Assembly (NCBI RefSeq): GCF_001421805.1
Contig: NZ_LMLC01000001.1
Location: 496,001-560,000 of the forward strand
Source: Sphingomonas sp. Leaf34
GTDB taxonomy: Bacteria > Pseudomonadota > Alphaproteobacteria > Sphingomonadales > Sphingomonadaceae
Length of the DNA: 64,000 bases
Direction of reading: 5' to 3'
Made by a program: the position numbers and the translations under genes. Each line of letters starts with the position of its first letter. Positions within the stretch are counted from its first letter, which is position 1. Positions 56,525-64,000 of the stretch are shown in pieces. Below the pieces are notes generated by a model. It made no database searches, was not told the origin of the DNA, and worked only from the letters and a program-made list of their open reading frames with translations.

Positions 56525-57873
56525 CGGCGCAACCGCGCAGCATCCTGCTGCAGCGCCGCGACCACGTCCTCCCGCAGCGGAATCCGATCCGCCGGGAAGT
56601 AATTGACCATCACGTTGCCGCGCGTTCGCTTGAGGGGATCGACCCACGCGACCGTCCCCGCCGCGCCGCCCCAGGCGTAGGTGCCCTTGCCCGGCCCGTT
56701 CGGCATGGTCTCGAGCACCACCGATCCGCCCGCACCAAAGCCCATGTTGCTGCCCTTCGTTCCCCCGGTACCACCGCTCACGCCGCCATAGGTCACGCCC
56801 GCCGGCAGCAGGTTCGACGTCGCCAGCGCGATCGTCTCGAGCTTCATCACGCGCACGCCATCGAGCGTGCCGCCGTCCTGGATCATGTGCAGGAACCGGT
56901 CGTAATCGCGCGCCGACATCACCAGGCCGGCGCCGCCATACGGAAAGCTGGGCTTCTGCAGGAACACCGACGTCGCGGCGGGATCGAGCGGCGTCCGCGT
57001 ATCGCCGACGAACGCGTAGTTCGTGGCGAGGCGCCCAACCTCGCTCTGCGGCACCTGCCAGAAGCTCGACTTCATCTTGAGCGGATCGAACAGCCGCGTC
57101 TGCACGAACCGCTCGAAGCTCATGCCGCTCGCGACCTCGATCACGCGACCCATCACGTCGAGCCCGATCGAATAGCTCCACTTGGTGCCCGGATCGGCGA
57201 TCAGCGGCAGCGTCGCGACGCGGTTCGCGAACGCCTCCAGCGACGTCGGCCGGACCAGCCGCATCTTCTCTTCCATCGCCGCGTTGACCGATGCCGGCAG
57301 GATGCCGAGCCGCTCATATTCCTTGAGCAGCGCGCCCTTCGTGACGATCGAATAGCCGAGCCCGGCAGTATGCGTCAGCAGGTTGCGGATCGTGATCGGC
57401 CGCGTCGCGGGGCGCGAGGCGAGCGATGTATCGGGGCTAGTCGCGACCTTCATGTCCTTGAACGCCGGGATATATTTGCTGACCGGATCGTCGAGGTTGA
57501 GCTTGCCGTCCTCGATCAGCATCATCGCCGCCATGCCGGTGATTGGCTTGCTCATCGAATAGACGCGCCACAGCGAATCGGGGCTAACCGCCGGTGCGCC
57601 TGCATCGTCGCTGATCCGGCCCGCCGATGGGAACAGTGTCGGGCCGTTGCCGACCCCGAACGCGCCGACGATGCCGGGCATCGTGTTGCGCGCCACATAG
57701 TTGTCGAACAACGTCGTCGTCGCGGGAAGCAGCGCCTTGACCGGAATCGTCATACGCGGCGCAGGGCGCGCTTGCGAAAGGGCTGCTGGCCGGGGCTGCG
57801 CCTGCTGCGCATAGGCGGTCGCGGCGGCCAGCGCGATAAGGCCGCCCGTCGAAATCCAGTGCACCAGTTTCAT
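56521..57873 (-). CDS. Exported serine hydrolase of the beta-lactamase class C / EstB type
   Basis: 450 residues. A signal peptide ends ATAYAQ (about residue 23). The nucleophile motif S106-x-x-K109 is in YSMSKPITG, and the second motif Y-S-I-G-L-D-V resembles the Y-S-x3-D of family VIII esterases rather than the Y-x-N of true beta-lactamases; HTAGLGYS and the GAGGSVV region complete the fold. It is probably an esterase or peptidase in the periplasm. A GGGAGAG ribosome site precedes the start, whose ATG overlaps the mutY stop by 4 bp. Confidence 0.9.
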   Translation of the reverse strand: MKLVHWISTGGLIALAAATAYAQQAQPRPAALSQARPAPRMTIPVKALLPATTTLFDNYVARNTMPGIVGAFGVGNGPTLFPSAGRISDDAGAPAVSPDSLWRVYSMSKPITGMAAMMLIEDGKLNLDDPVSKYIPAFKDMKVATSPDTSLASRPATRPITIRNLLTHTAGLGYSIVTKGALLKEYERLGILPASVNAAMEEKMRLVRPTSLEAFANRVATLPLIADPGTKWSYSIGLDVMGRVIEVASGMSFERFVQTRLFDPLKMKSSFWQVPQSEVGRLATNYAFVGDTRTPLDPAATSVFLQKPSFPYGGAGLVMSARDYDRFLHMIQDGGTLDGVRVMKLETIALATSNLLPAGVTYGGVSGGTGGTKGSNMGFGAGGSVVLETMPNGPGKGTYAWGGAAGTVAWVDPLKRTRGNVMVNYFPADRIPLREDVVAALQQDAARLRR

Positions 57874-58934
57874 GCAGCTCTCCCTATGGCCCAGTGTCGT
57901 ATCGCTCTGCCGGCTTTGGCGAACACGGTCGGCAGCCCGGCGCTGTCCAGGTCGTCGATCGGCCACCATTCGCTTCCGGCTGGAGCGCGAGGGTGATGCG
58001 CCTCGACCGTCGCCACCGCAAGCGTCAGTTGCAGATCGAAATGCGTAAAGCCGTGCGCAACCGTCGCATCGAGCATCCGCCAGTCGGCCTGCGCCGGCGC
58101 GTCCTCGAGTTCCGGCGGAAGATCGCCCCACGGCCCGGTCGGCAACGCACGCATCCCGCCGAGCAGCCCCGTATCGGGCCGCCGCACGAGCAGCACCTGC
58201 CCGCCACGTTCCAGCCAGAAGATCGTGCCGAAACGCTGCGGCTTGGCCGCCTTCTTCGCCTTGACCGGCAACCGCTCGGGCGCACCCTGCCTGAACCCCT
58301 CGCACTGTTCGCGGATCGGACACAGCAGGCACTTCGGACTGCGCGTCGTGCACGTTCCCGAGCCCAGATCCATCATCGCCTGAGCGAAATCGCCCGCGCG
58401 CGCGTCGGGCGTGATCGAGCCAGCCGCCACCCGAATCGCCGGCCGAGCGCCCGGCAAAGGCGTCTCTATCCCGAACAGCCGCGCCACCACCCGCTCGACA
58501 TTCGCATCGACCACCACCGCGCGCTCGCCGAACGCGATCGCGGCCACCGCCGCCGCCGTATAGGCGCCCAGCCCCGGCAGTTCGCGTAGCTCAGCCTCGG
58601 TCCGCGGAAACACACCGTCATGCTCCGCGACCACCGCCTTCGCCGCCTTCACCAGATTGCGGGCGCGCGCATAATAACCGAGCCCCGCCCACGCCGCCAT
58701 CACATCGGCATCGTCCGCCGCCGCGAGACTCGCGAAATCGGGCCAGCGCGCGGTCCAGGCGAGGAAGCGCGGCGTCACCGCGGCGACCGTCGTCTGCTGC
58801 AACATCACCTCGGATAGCCACACCCGGTACGGATCGACCGCCTCGCCAGGCTTGGCGCGCCACGGCAGGTCGCGGCGATGCGCGTCATACCAGTCGAGAA
58901 GGGCCGTCGAGACCGAAGAGCGCTTGGCGTTCAC
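57870..58934 (-). CDS. mutY: A/G-specific adenine DNA glycosylase
   Basis: 354 residues from a GTG. SEVMLQQTTVAAVTPRF carries the catalytic glutamate; the HhH-GPD region is GLGAYTAAAVAAIAFGERAVVVDANVERVVARLFG with the catalytic aspartate; four cysteines in CTTRSPKCLLCPIREQC hold the 4Fe-4S cluster. The C-terminal Nudix-like domain recognises 8-oxoguanine. It removes adenine mispaired with 8-oxoG. A CATAGG box sits six bases before the GTG, a possible leaderless start. It is divergent from the DUF721 gene. Confidence 0.96.
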   Translation of the reverse strand: MNAKRSSVSTALLDWYDAHRRDLPWRAKPGEAVDPYRVWLSEVMLQQTTVAAVTPRFLAWTARWPDFASLAAADDADVMAAWAGLGYYARARNLVKAAKAVVAEHDGVFPRTEAELRELPGLGAYTAAAVAAIAFGERAVVVDANVERVVARLFGIETPLPGARPAIRVAAGSITPDARAGDFAQAMMDLGSGTCTTRSPKCLLCPIREQCEGFRQGAPERLPVKAKKAAKPQRFGTIFWLERGGQVLLVRRPDTGLLGGMRALPTGPWGDLPPELEDAPAQADWRMLDATVAHGFTHFDLQLTLAVATVEAHHPRAPAGSEWWPIDDLDSAGLPTVFAKAGRAIRHWAIGRAA

Positions 58935-58948
58935 GCGTCGCCTATGGC

Positions 58949-59539
58949 ATGGGTTTGCGGATGAGCAAGCCGCCCGTTTCCCTGCCTAAAGCTCCGACGC
59001 CCAAGCCGGCGACGACCAAGTCCGCCAAAGGGCGCATAAAAGGCAAGACCGATCCCGACGCCCCGCGCGAGAACCGCTCGCGCGCGGTCGCCGAGCTGCT
59101 GCCGGCGATCGGCGGCGCGGCGTTCCGGCGATTCGGCTTCGTCCAGTCGTCGATCGTCAGCCGCTGGCCCGATATCGTCGGCGCGAAGCTCGCGGGCGCC
59201 AGCACGCCCGAATCGATCCGCTTCCCGCTCGGCAAGAAACAGGACGGCGTCCTCACGCTGACCGTCCGCGGCGCACACGCGCCGATGATGCAGCACATCG
59301 CGCCCGAGATCATCGAGCGCGTGAACCGCTTCTTCGGCTACGCGGCCATCGTAAAGGTCGCAATCCGTCAAGGCGACGTCGCCGCCCCCGCGCCCCGCCG
59401 CGCCCCGCCTTCGATCCGCCCGGTCCCCGTCGATCTCGGTGCGAGCCTGAAGGGCATCGCGGATCCGGAACTGCGCGCCGTCCTCGAATCCCTCGCCGCC
59501 GGAGTCGCCTCGACGCACGGCCTTCCCAGGATCAACTGA
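58949..59539 (+). CDS. DUF721 domain protein
   Basis: 196 residues (192 if the second ATG at 58961 is used). The basic N-terminus (about 1-45: KAPTPKPATTKSAKGRIKGK) precedes the DUF721 core RAVAELLPAIGGAAFRRFGFVQSSIVSRWPDIVGAKLAG and a second part VLTLTVRGAHAPMMQHIAPEIIERVNRFFG. The family is linked to replication/DNA functions (DciA-like) but is not characterised here. The gene order mutY - DUF721 - DsbA - smc recurs in alphaproteobacteria. The stop overlaps the next start by one base. Confidence 0.9.
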   Translation: MGLRMSKPPVSLPKAPTPKPATTKSAKGRIKGKTDPDAPRENRSRAVAELLPAIGGAAFRRFGFVQSSIVSRWPDIVGAKLAGASTPESIRFPLGKKQDGVLTLTVRGAHAPMMQHIAPEIIERVNRFFGYAAIVKVAIRQGDVAAPAPRRAPPSIRPVPVDLGASLKGIADPELRAVLESLAAGVASTHGLPRIN

Positions 59540-60204
59540 TGCGCGTCCTCCTTGCCGTCTTCGCCCTCTTCCTCCTGACCGGCGCCGCGCCGAAACGCGA
59601 CTGGTCGCAAACCGCGCGCATCCTCCCCTCGGGCGCGTATCTGATCGGCAACCCCGCCGCGCGCGTGAAGCTGGTCGAATATGCCAGCTACACCTGTTCG
59701 CACTGCGCCGACTTCTCGGTGAAGTCCGAACCCGTGCTCAATCGCCAGATGATCGCATCGGGCTCGACCAGCCTCGAACTGCGCCACTTCATCCGCGACC
59801 GGCTCGATCTGGCGGCGGCGATCCTCGCACGCTGCACCGGGCCCAAGGGCTTCTCCGCCACCTCGTCCGCGATCTTCGCCGCGCAGCCGCAATGGCTCGA
59901 GCGCGGGATCGAGTATCAGCAGGGCAACGCCGCCCGGCTCGCCATGTACCCGGCCGCCGCGCAGGTCCGCGCCAACGCCGACGGCTCCGGGCTGACCGCG
60001 CTCGTCAAGGCGCGCGGGCTGTCCGACGCGGCCATCAACGCCTGCTTCGCCAACCAGCCCGAGATCGACCGGATCGTCAAACTGACCGCCGACGCGCCCA
60101 AGGAGATCGACTCCACGCCGACCTTCTACCTCAACGGCAAGATCGTGCCCCATGTCGGCTGGGACCAGCTCGAACCCGCGCTCCGCAAGGCCGGCGCCCG
60201 CTAA
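59539..60204 (+). CDS. DsbA-like thiol-disulfide protein 1
   Basis: 221 residues. A signal peptide (about 1-16) precedes a DsbA/thioredoxin_4 fold with the active site C53-S-H-C56 in ASYTCSHCADF and the cis-proline loop DSTPTFYLNGK. It likely oxidises or isomerises disulfides in the periplasm. The ATG overlaps the DUF721 stop by one base (TGATG), with AGGA upstream. A homologous lipoprotein follows 26 bp later. Confidence 0.9.
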   Translation: MRVLLAVFALFLLTGAAPKRDWSQTARILPSGAYLIGNPAARVKLVEYASYTCSHCADFSVKSEPVLNRQMIASGSTSLELRHFIRDRLDLAAAILARCTGPKGFSATSSAIFAAQPQWLERGIEYQQGNAARLAMYPAAAQVRANADGSGLTALVKARGLSDAAINACFANQPEIDRIVKLTADAPKEIDSTPTFYLNGKIVPHVGWDQLEPALRKAGAR

Positions 60205-60230
60205 TTCATCCGATCCACTGGAGTACCCGC

Positions 60231-60971
60231 ATGAAGTTCCTCACCACGCTCGCCGTCCTGCCACTAGCGCTCGCCGCCTGCTCGAAGAATGATTCGACCG
60301 GCAACGTCGACACGCCCGCCGCCGCGCCCGTCGCCGCCGCCGCCGCACCCGCCGGCCAGAACTGGACCGAGACGGTCGTGAAGACCCCCGAGGGCTATCT
60401 GATGGGCAACCCGAATGCGGCCATCAAGCTCGTCGAATATGGCGCGCGCTCGTGCCCGACCTGCGGCGCGTTCGGCCGCGAGGCGTACAAGCCGCTGACC
60501 GAGAAATATGTCTCGACCGGCAAGGTGAGCTTCGAATTCCGCGACTTCCTCGTCCACGGCGCGCCCGACGTCGCGCTGACGCTGCTCGGCCAGTGCGGCG
60601 GCGTCGCGCCGTTCTTCCCGATCCTCGAGCAGATGTACGGCAACCAGATCGCGTTCCTCGACAAGCTCCAGGCGATGACGCCCGCGCAGCAGCAGGCACT
60701 CGCCAACCAGCCGCCGACAGTCGTCGCCACCAAGCTCGCCGAACAGATGGGCGCGATCGATTTCGTCAAGCAGCGCGGGATTCCGGAAGCCAAGGCGCGC
60801 GCCTGCCTCGCCGACCAGAGGCAGCTCGAAGCGATGGCCAAGCCCACCGAAACCGCGATGCAGGCGGGTACGGTGACGGGCACGCCGACCTTCCTGATCA
60901 ACGACAAGAAGCTCGACCAGGTCGTGAGCTGGGATCAGATGGAGAAGGCGCTGAAGGCGGCCGGGGCGTAA
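60231..60971 (+). CDS. DsbA-like thiol-disulfide lipoprotein 2
   Basis: 246 residues from the ATG at 60231 (GGAG upstream). The lipobox is L-A-A-C17; a Pro/Ala-rich linker (30-42) leads to the thioredoxin fold with C75-P-T-C78 in ARSCPTCGAF and the loop TGTPTFLINDK. It is a paralogue of the preceding gene, differing in anchoring and in CPTC versus CSHC, which should give a different redox potential. Probably a tethered periplasmic oxidant. The long open frame from 59892 is a shadow in the first gene. Confidence 0.9.
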   Translation: MKFLTTLAVLPLALAACSKNDSTGNVDTPAAAPVAAAAAPAGQNWTETVVKTPEGYLMGNPNAAIKLVEYGARSCPTCGAFGREAYKPLTEKYVSTGKVSFEFRDFLVHGAPDVALTLLGQCGGVAPFFPILEQMYGNQIAFLDKLQAMTPAQQQALANQPPTVVATKLAEQMGAIDFVKQRGIPEAKARACLADQRQLEAMAKPTETAMQAGTVTGTPTFLINDKKLDQVVSWDQMEKALKAAGA

Positions 60972-60990
60972 GACTCCCCTCCCTCTCCTC

Positions 60991-61093
60991 CCCCCCAGCG
61001 AAGGCCGGGGCCCAGTTGGGGGACGCCGCTGAGCGGCGCTGCGCTCCATTACTGCGACCTCTCCAACTGGACCCCGGCCTCCGCCGGGGTGGT
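60991..61093. repeat. Family B palindromic repeat (and a family C hairpin pair at 61127-61185)
   Basis: CCCCCCAGCGAAGGCCGGGGCCCAGTTGGGGGAC pairs with CCAACTGGACCCCGGCCTCCGCCGGGGTGG. Next come CTCCCGCGAAGGCGGGAG and TCCCGCCTTCGCGGGGA with CCCAGTCTGG between. Both lie between the second DsbA-like gene and smc in the 264-bp gap; nothing else is recognisable. Confidence 0.85.
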
Positions 61094-61235
61094 GGACATT
61101 TGGGCTAGTGTCAGCCCTTCCCTTGTTCTCCCGCGAAGGCGGGAGCCCAGTCTGGGTCCCGCCTTCGCGGGGACACAAATTTTGCGGTTAGGTCAGGGCT
61201 AGGATCAACACTCAGTCACAGGGGGAGGCGCAAAA

Positions 61236-64000
61236 ATGCAGATCAAACGCCTCCGCATCACCGGCTTCAAAAGCTTCGTCGACCCCGCCGATCTCCGCAT
61301 CGAACCCGGCCTGACCGGCGTCGTCGGCCCCAACGGCTGCGGCAAGTCCAACCTCCTCGAAGCGCTCCGCTGGACGATGGGCGAGGCCAGCGCGAAATCG
61401 CTGCGCGGCGCCGGCATGGACGACGTCATCTTCGCCGGCACCGCGACCCGCCCGCCGCGCGACTTCGCCGAAGTCTCGATCCTCGCCGAGGTCCCCGGTC
61501 CAGACGGCCCCGACGAACGCGAGATCGTCCGCCGGATCGAGCGCGGCGCCGGCTCCGCCTACCGGATCGACGGCCGTGACGTCCGCGCGAAGGACGTCGG
61601 CCTGCTCTTCGCCGACGCCGCCACCGGCGCGCATTCCCCCGCCCTCGTCAGCCAGGGCCGGATCGGCGCGGTCATCGCCGCCAAGCCTGCCGACCGCCGC
61701 GCGATGCTCGAGGACGCCGCGGGAATCGCCGGACTCCACGTCCGCCGCAAGGACGCCGAGGGCAAACTTCGCGCCACCGAAGCCAATCTCGCCAAGCTCG
61801 ACGAGATCATCTCCGACCAGGACGCGCGCGCCGCCACGCTTAAACGCCAGGCGCGTGCCGCCGAACGCTACCGCCTGATCTCCGCACAGATCCGCGTCGC
61901 CGAGGCACGCACGCTCTTCGCGCGCTGGCGCGACGCCGCCACCGCATCCGACGCCGCCAAGGCCGAAGCCGCCGCCGCCGAAGCGCAAGTCCGCGCCGCC
62001 ACCGATGCCGAACGCAGCACGGGCAAGGACCAGCACGGTGCCGTCGAAACGGTCGCCACAGCCCGCGCCGCCGCGCTCGCCGCGCGCGACCACGTCGGCG
62101 ATCTCGCCCACCGCCTCGCCGCGCTCGCGACCGAGAAAGCCGGTGTCGAACGCCGGATCGCCGACCTCGCCGACGCGCGCATCCGGATCGCCGACGACCG
62201 CGCACGCGAAGGATCGCTCGCCAGCGACGCCGCCGCCGCGCTCGCTGGCCTCGCCGACGAGGCCAAGACGCTCGACACCGCGATCGCCGACGCCACCGCC
62301 GCGATTCCCGATCTCGATACCGTGCTCGCCGACGCGGAACGCGCCGCGCGCGATGCCGAGGTGGCGCTGGCGCAGGCGCTCGCCACGCAGGCCCGCGACG
62401 CCGCCGAGGTGCGCGTCGCCAGCGCCGCGCTCGCCGCCGCCCGATCGCGCGCCGACCGCGCCGATCGCGACGCCGCGCAGATCGCCGCCGCCCTCCGCGC
62501 GCTGGGCGACACCGCGCCGCTGATCGCAGACCGCGACGCCGCCGCCGACACCCGCCGCGCCGCCGCCGCCGCCGCGGACGCCGCGCGCCACGCCATCGCC
62601 CGCGCCGACACCGACGAAGCCGCCGCCACCGCCGCGCGCGACGCCGCCGAAACCGCGCGCGCCACCGCCCGCGCAAACCTCGCCGCGATCGACAGCGAAG
62701 CCGCCGCGCTCACCAAGGCCACACAGCGCTCCGGCCGCGACCGACTGCTCGATCACGTCGCCGCCGCCACCGGCTATGAGCGCGCACTCGCCGCCGCGCT
62801 CGGCGACGATCTCGACACCGCACTCGATGCCTGGGCCGGCGCCACGCCCCGCGCCGACGACCCCACCGCGCCCGCCGACGCCGAACCGCTGGCCGCACAT
62901 GTCGACGCCCCCCCCGCGCTCGCCCGCCGCCTCGCCCAGGTCTTCGTCGTCGACACCGATGCGGGCCAGTCGCTCGCGGTCGGCCAGCGGCTCGTCACGC
63001 GCGACGGCGTCTTGCGCCGCTGGGACGGCTTTACCGCGACCGGCACCGGCGCGGCCGCCGCCGAACGCCTCGTCCGCCGCAACCGCCTGACCGCACTCCA
63101 GGCCGCCCGCCCCGCCGCCGCCGCCGCACTCGACCAGGCCGAAACCACCCGAGCCGCGATCGACCAGCAGATCGCCGACGCCCGCCGCCAGTCGCAAACC
63201 GCGCGCGCCACGCTGCAACGCGCCGAAACCGACGCGCGCTACGCAGTCCGCAACGAAGACCGCGCCACCGCCGCGCTCGAACGCCTCGCCACGCAGCGCG
63301 CCGATCTCGATCTCCGCGCGCACCGCATCGCCGACGACGTCGCCGACGCGCACGCCGAGCGCACCCGCGCCGAGGCGGCGATGGCCGCGGTCCCCGATGG
63401 CACCGCCAACGCCCGCCTTGTCGCGACGCTCCAATACGACGCCGAACGCAGCCGCGCCGCCGTCGCGCAGGCCCGCGCCGACCGGATCGGCCTCGATCGC
63501 ACGCTCGCCACGCACCGCGAGCGCCTTGCCGCCGCGCAGGCCGATACCCGCAGCTGGCGCGCGCGCGCGGGCGAGGCCGCCAAACGCATCGCCAACATGG
63601 ACGCGCGCGAAGCGACGCTCGACGCGGACCGCGCCGCCATCGCGGATCGCCCCGCCGCGCTCGCCGCCTCGATCGCCACGCTCGACGCCGAACACGACGA
63701 GGCCCGCACCGCCGCCGACGCGCTGCGCGCCACCGAACACGCCGCCGAGACCGGGGCGCGCGCCGCCGACGACGCGCACCGTGCCGCCACCGAAGCGCTC
63801 GCCGTCGCCCGCGAGGCGCGCGCCGGCGCGATCGCGCGCGTCGAAAACCACGAAGCGCGCCGGCTTGATCTCGGCAAGCTCTCGGGCGAACGCTTCCAAT
63901 GCCCCGCCCCCGTCCTCCCCGAACGCCTCGGCTTCGCGGTCGCCGACGTCCGCGCGCCGGCCGAAGAGTCCGCGACGCACGATCGTCTCGCGACCGACCG
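61236..64000 (+). CDS. smc: Chromosome segregation protein SMC (N-terminal part, truncated by window edge)
   Basis: The frame is open from the ATG at 61236 (GGGGGAGG upstream) to the last base: 921 codons without a stop. It starts QIKRLRITGFKSFVDP with Walker A GPNGCGKSN (about 34-42). SQGRIGAVIAAKPADRRAMLEDAAGI is the SMC signature. A long Ala/Arg/Glu-rich coiled coil follows, then the hinge domain (about 495-610, containing DRLLDHVAAATGYERALAAALG and FVVDTDAGQSL) and the returning coil. The C-terminal ATPase half lies outside. SMC with ScpAB organises the chromosome. Alanine content in the coils is very high for the family. Confidence 0.96.
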   Translation, partial: MQIKRLRITGFKSFVDPADLRIEPGLTGVVGPNGCGKSNLLEALRWTMGEASAKSLRGAGMDDVIFAGTATRPPRDFAEVSILAEVPGPDGPDEREIVRRIERGAGSAYRIDGRDVRAKDVGLLFADAATGAHSPALVSQGRIGAVIAAKPADRRAMLEDAAGIAGLHVRRKDAEGKLRATEANLAKLDEIISDQDARAATLKRQARAAERYRLISAQIRVAEARTLFARWRDAATASDAAKAEAAAAEAQVRAATDAERSTGKDQHGAVETVATARAAALAARDHVGDLAHRLAALATEKAGVERRIADLADARIRIADDRAREGSLASDAAAALAGLADEAKTLDTAIADATAAIPDLDTVLADAERAARDAEVALAQALATQARDAAEVRVASAALAAARSRADRADRDAAQIAAALRALGDTAPLIADRDAAADTRRAAAAAADAARHAIARADTDEAAATAARDAAETARATARANLAAIDSEAAALTKATQRSGRDRLLDHVAAATGYERALAAALGDDLDTALDAWAGATPRADDPTAPADAEPLAAHVDAPPALARRLAQVFVVDTDAGQSLAVGQRLVTRDGVLRRWDGFTATGTGAAAAERLVRRNRLTALQAARPAAAAALDQAETTRAAIDQQIADARRQSQTARATLQRAETDARYAVRNEDRATAALERLATQRADLDLRAHRIADDVADAHAERTRAEAAMAAVPDGTANARLVATLQYDAERSRAAVAQARADRIGLDRTLATHRERLAAAQADTRSWRARAGEAAKRIANMDAREATLDADRAAIADRPAALAASIATLDAEHDEARTAADALRATEHAAETGARAADDAHRAATEALAVAREARAGAIARVENHEARRLDLGKLSGERFQCPAPVLPERLGFAVADVRAPAEESATHDRLATD

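Noticed and set aside
61212..63980. 922-codon open frame antisense to smc
   Set aside because: The translation is a Gly/Arg/Ala-rich low-complexity chain; the plus strand codes clear SMC motifs throughout.

Overview
The window looks like chromosome from a Sphingomonas-type alphaproteobacterium. The DNA is GC-rich and gene-dense. It carries many TonB-dependent receptors, a DUF1013/TrcR cell-cycle regulator, the alphaproteobacterial split F1 operon (atpHAGDC without F0 genes), PhaR, a DUF1192 protein, and the mutY-DUF721-DsbA-smc neighbourhood. Almost everything is housekeeping. I see no prophage, insertion sequence, CRISPR array, tRNA or rRNA.

Layout. 1-9 kb: a thioredoxin-fold protein, a 215-bp tandem repeat array, glutathione S-transferase, Tat-exported dienelactone hydrolase, MBL-fold hydrolase, trcR, a glycosyltransferase/metallophosphoesterase pair probably acting on envelope lipids, and a quinone oxidoreductase. 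9-25 kb: DUF1192, clpA, a membrane diguanylate cyclase, xseB-ispA-coaD, a divergent LpoA-like lipoprotein and rsmI-yraN-gshB, dedA, xerC, a GAF/PAS diguanylate cyclase and priA. 25-30.5 kb: the F1 ATP synthase operon on the minus strand, with an extra lipoprotein gene between atpG and atpD. 30.7-43 kb: dienelactone hydrolase, SDR, ada, membrane trypsin-like protease, cpaF, a double aspartyl protease with PDZ, a membrane glycosyltransferase, and the PHA-related set phaR / PhaC-like hydrolase / thiolase. 43-48.5 kb: a 1110-residue TonB receptor, a 2OG-Fe(II) oxygenase and alr. 48.6-53.4 kb: a cobalamin-uptake operon btuB-btuF-btuC-btuD behind a promoter and a clear cobalamin riboswitch. 53.4-64 kb: a second TonB receptor, nudC, a serine hydrolase, mutY, a DUF721 protein, two DsbA-like proteins, and the first 921 codons of smc, which runs off the end.

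Between genes there are at least five families of long palindromic repeats, and nearly every copy lies a few bases to a few tens of bases beyond a stop codon. Several genes have a -10-like box exactly six bases before the start codon and no Shine-Dalgarno sequence, suggesting leaderless mRNAs. Other points worth a second look are a yraN frame with no canonical start codon in its full-length extent, a lipoprotein gene translationally coupled inside the F1 operon, and an 18-bp dyad shared by the regions upstream of the ATP synthase operon and the large TonB receptor. Motif positions were counted by eye and could be off by one or two bases.
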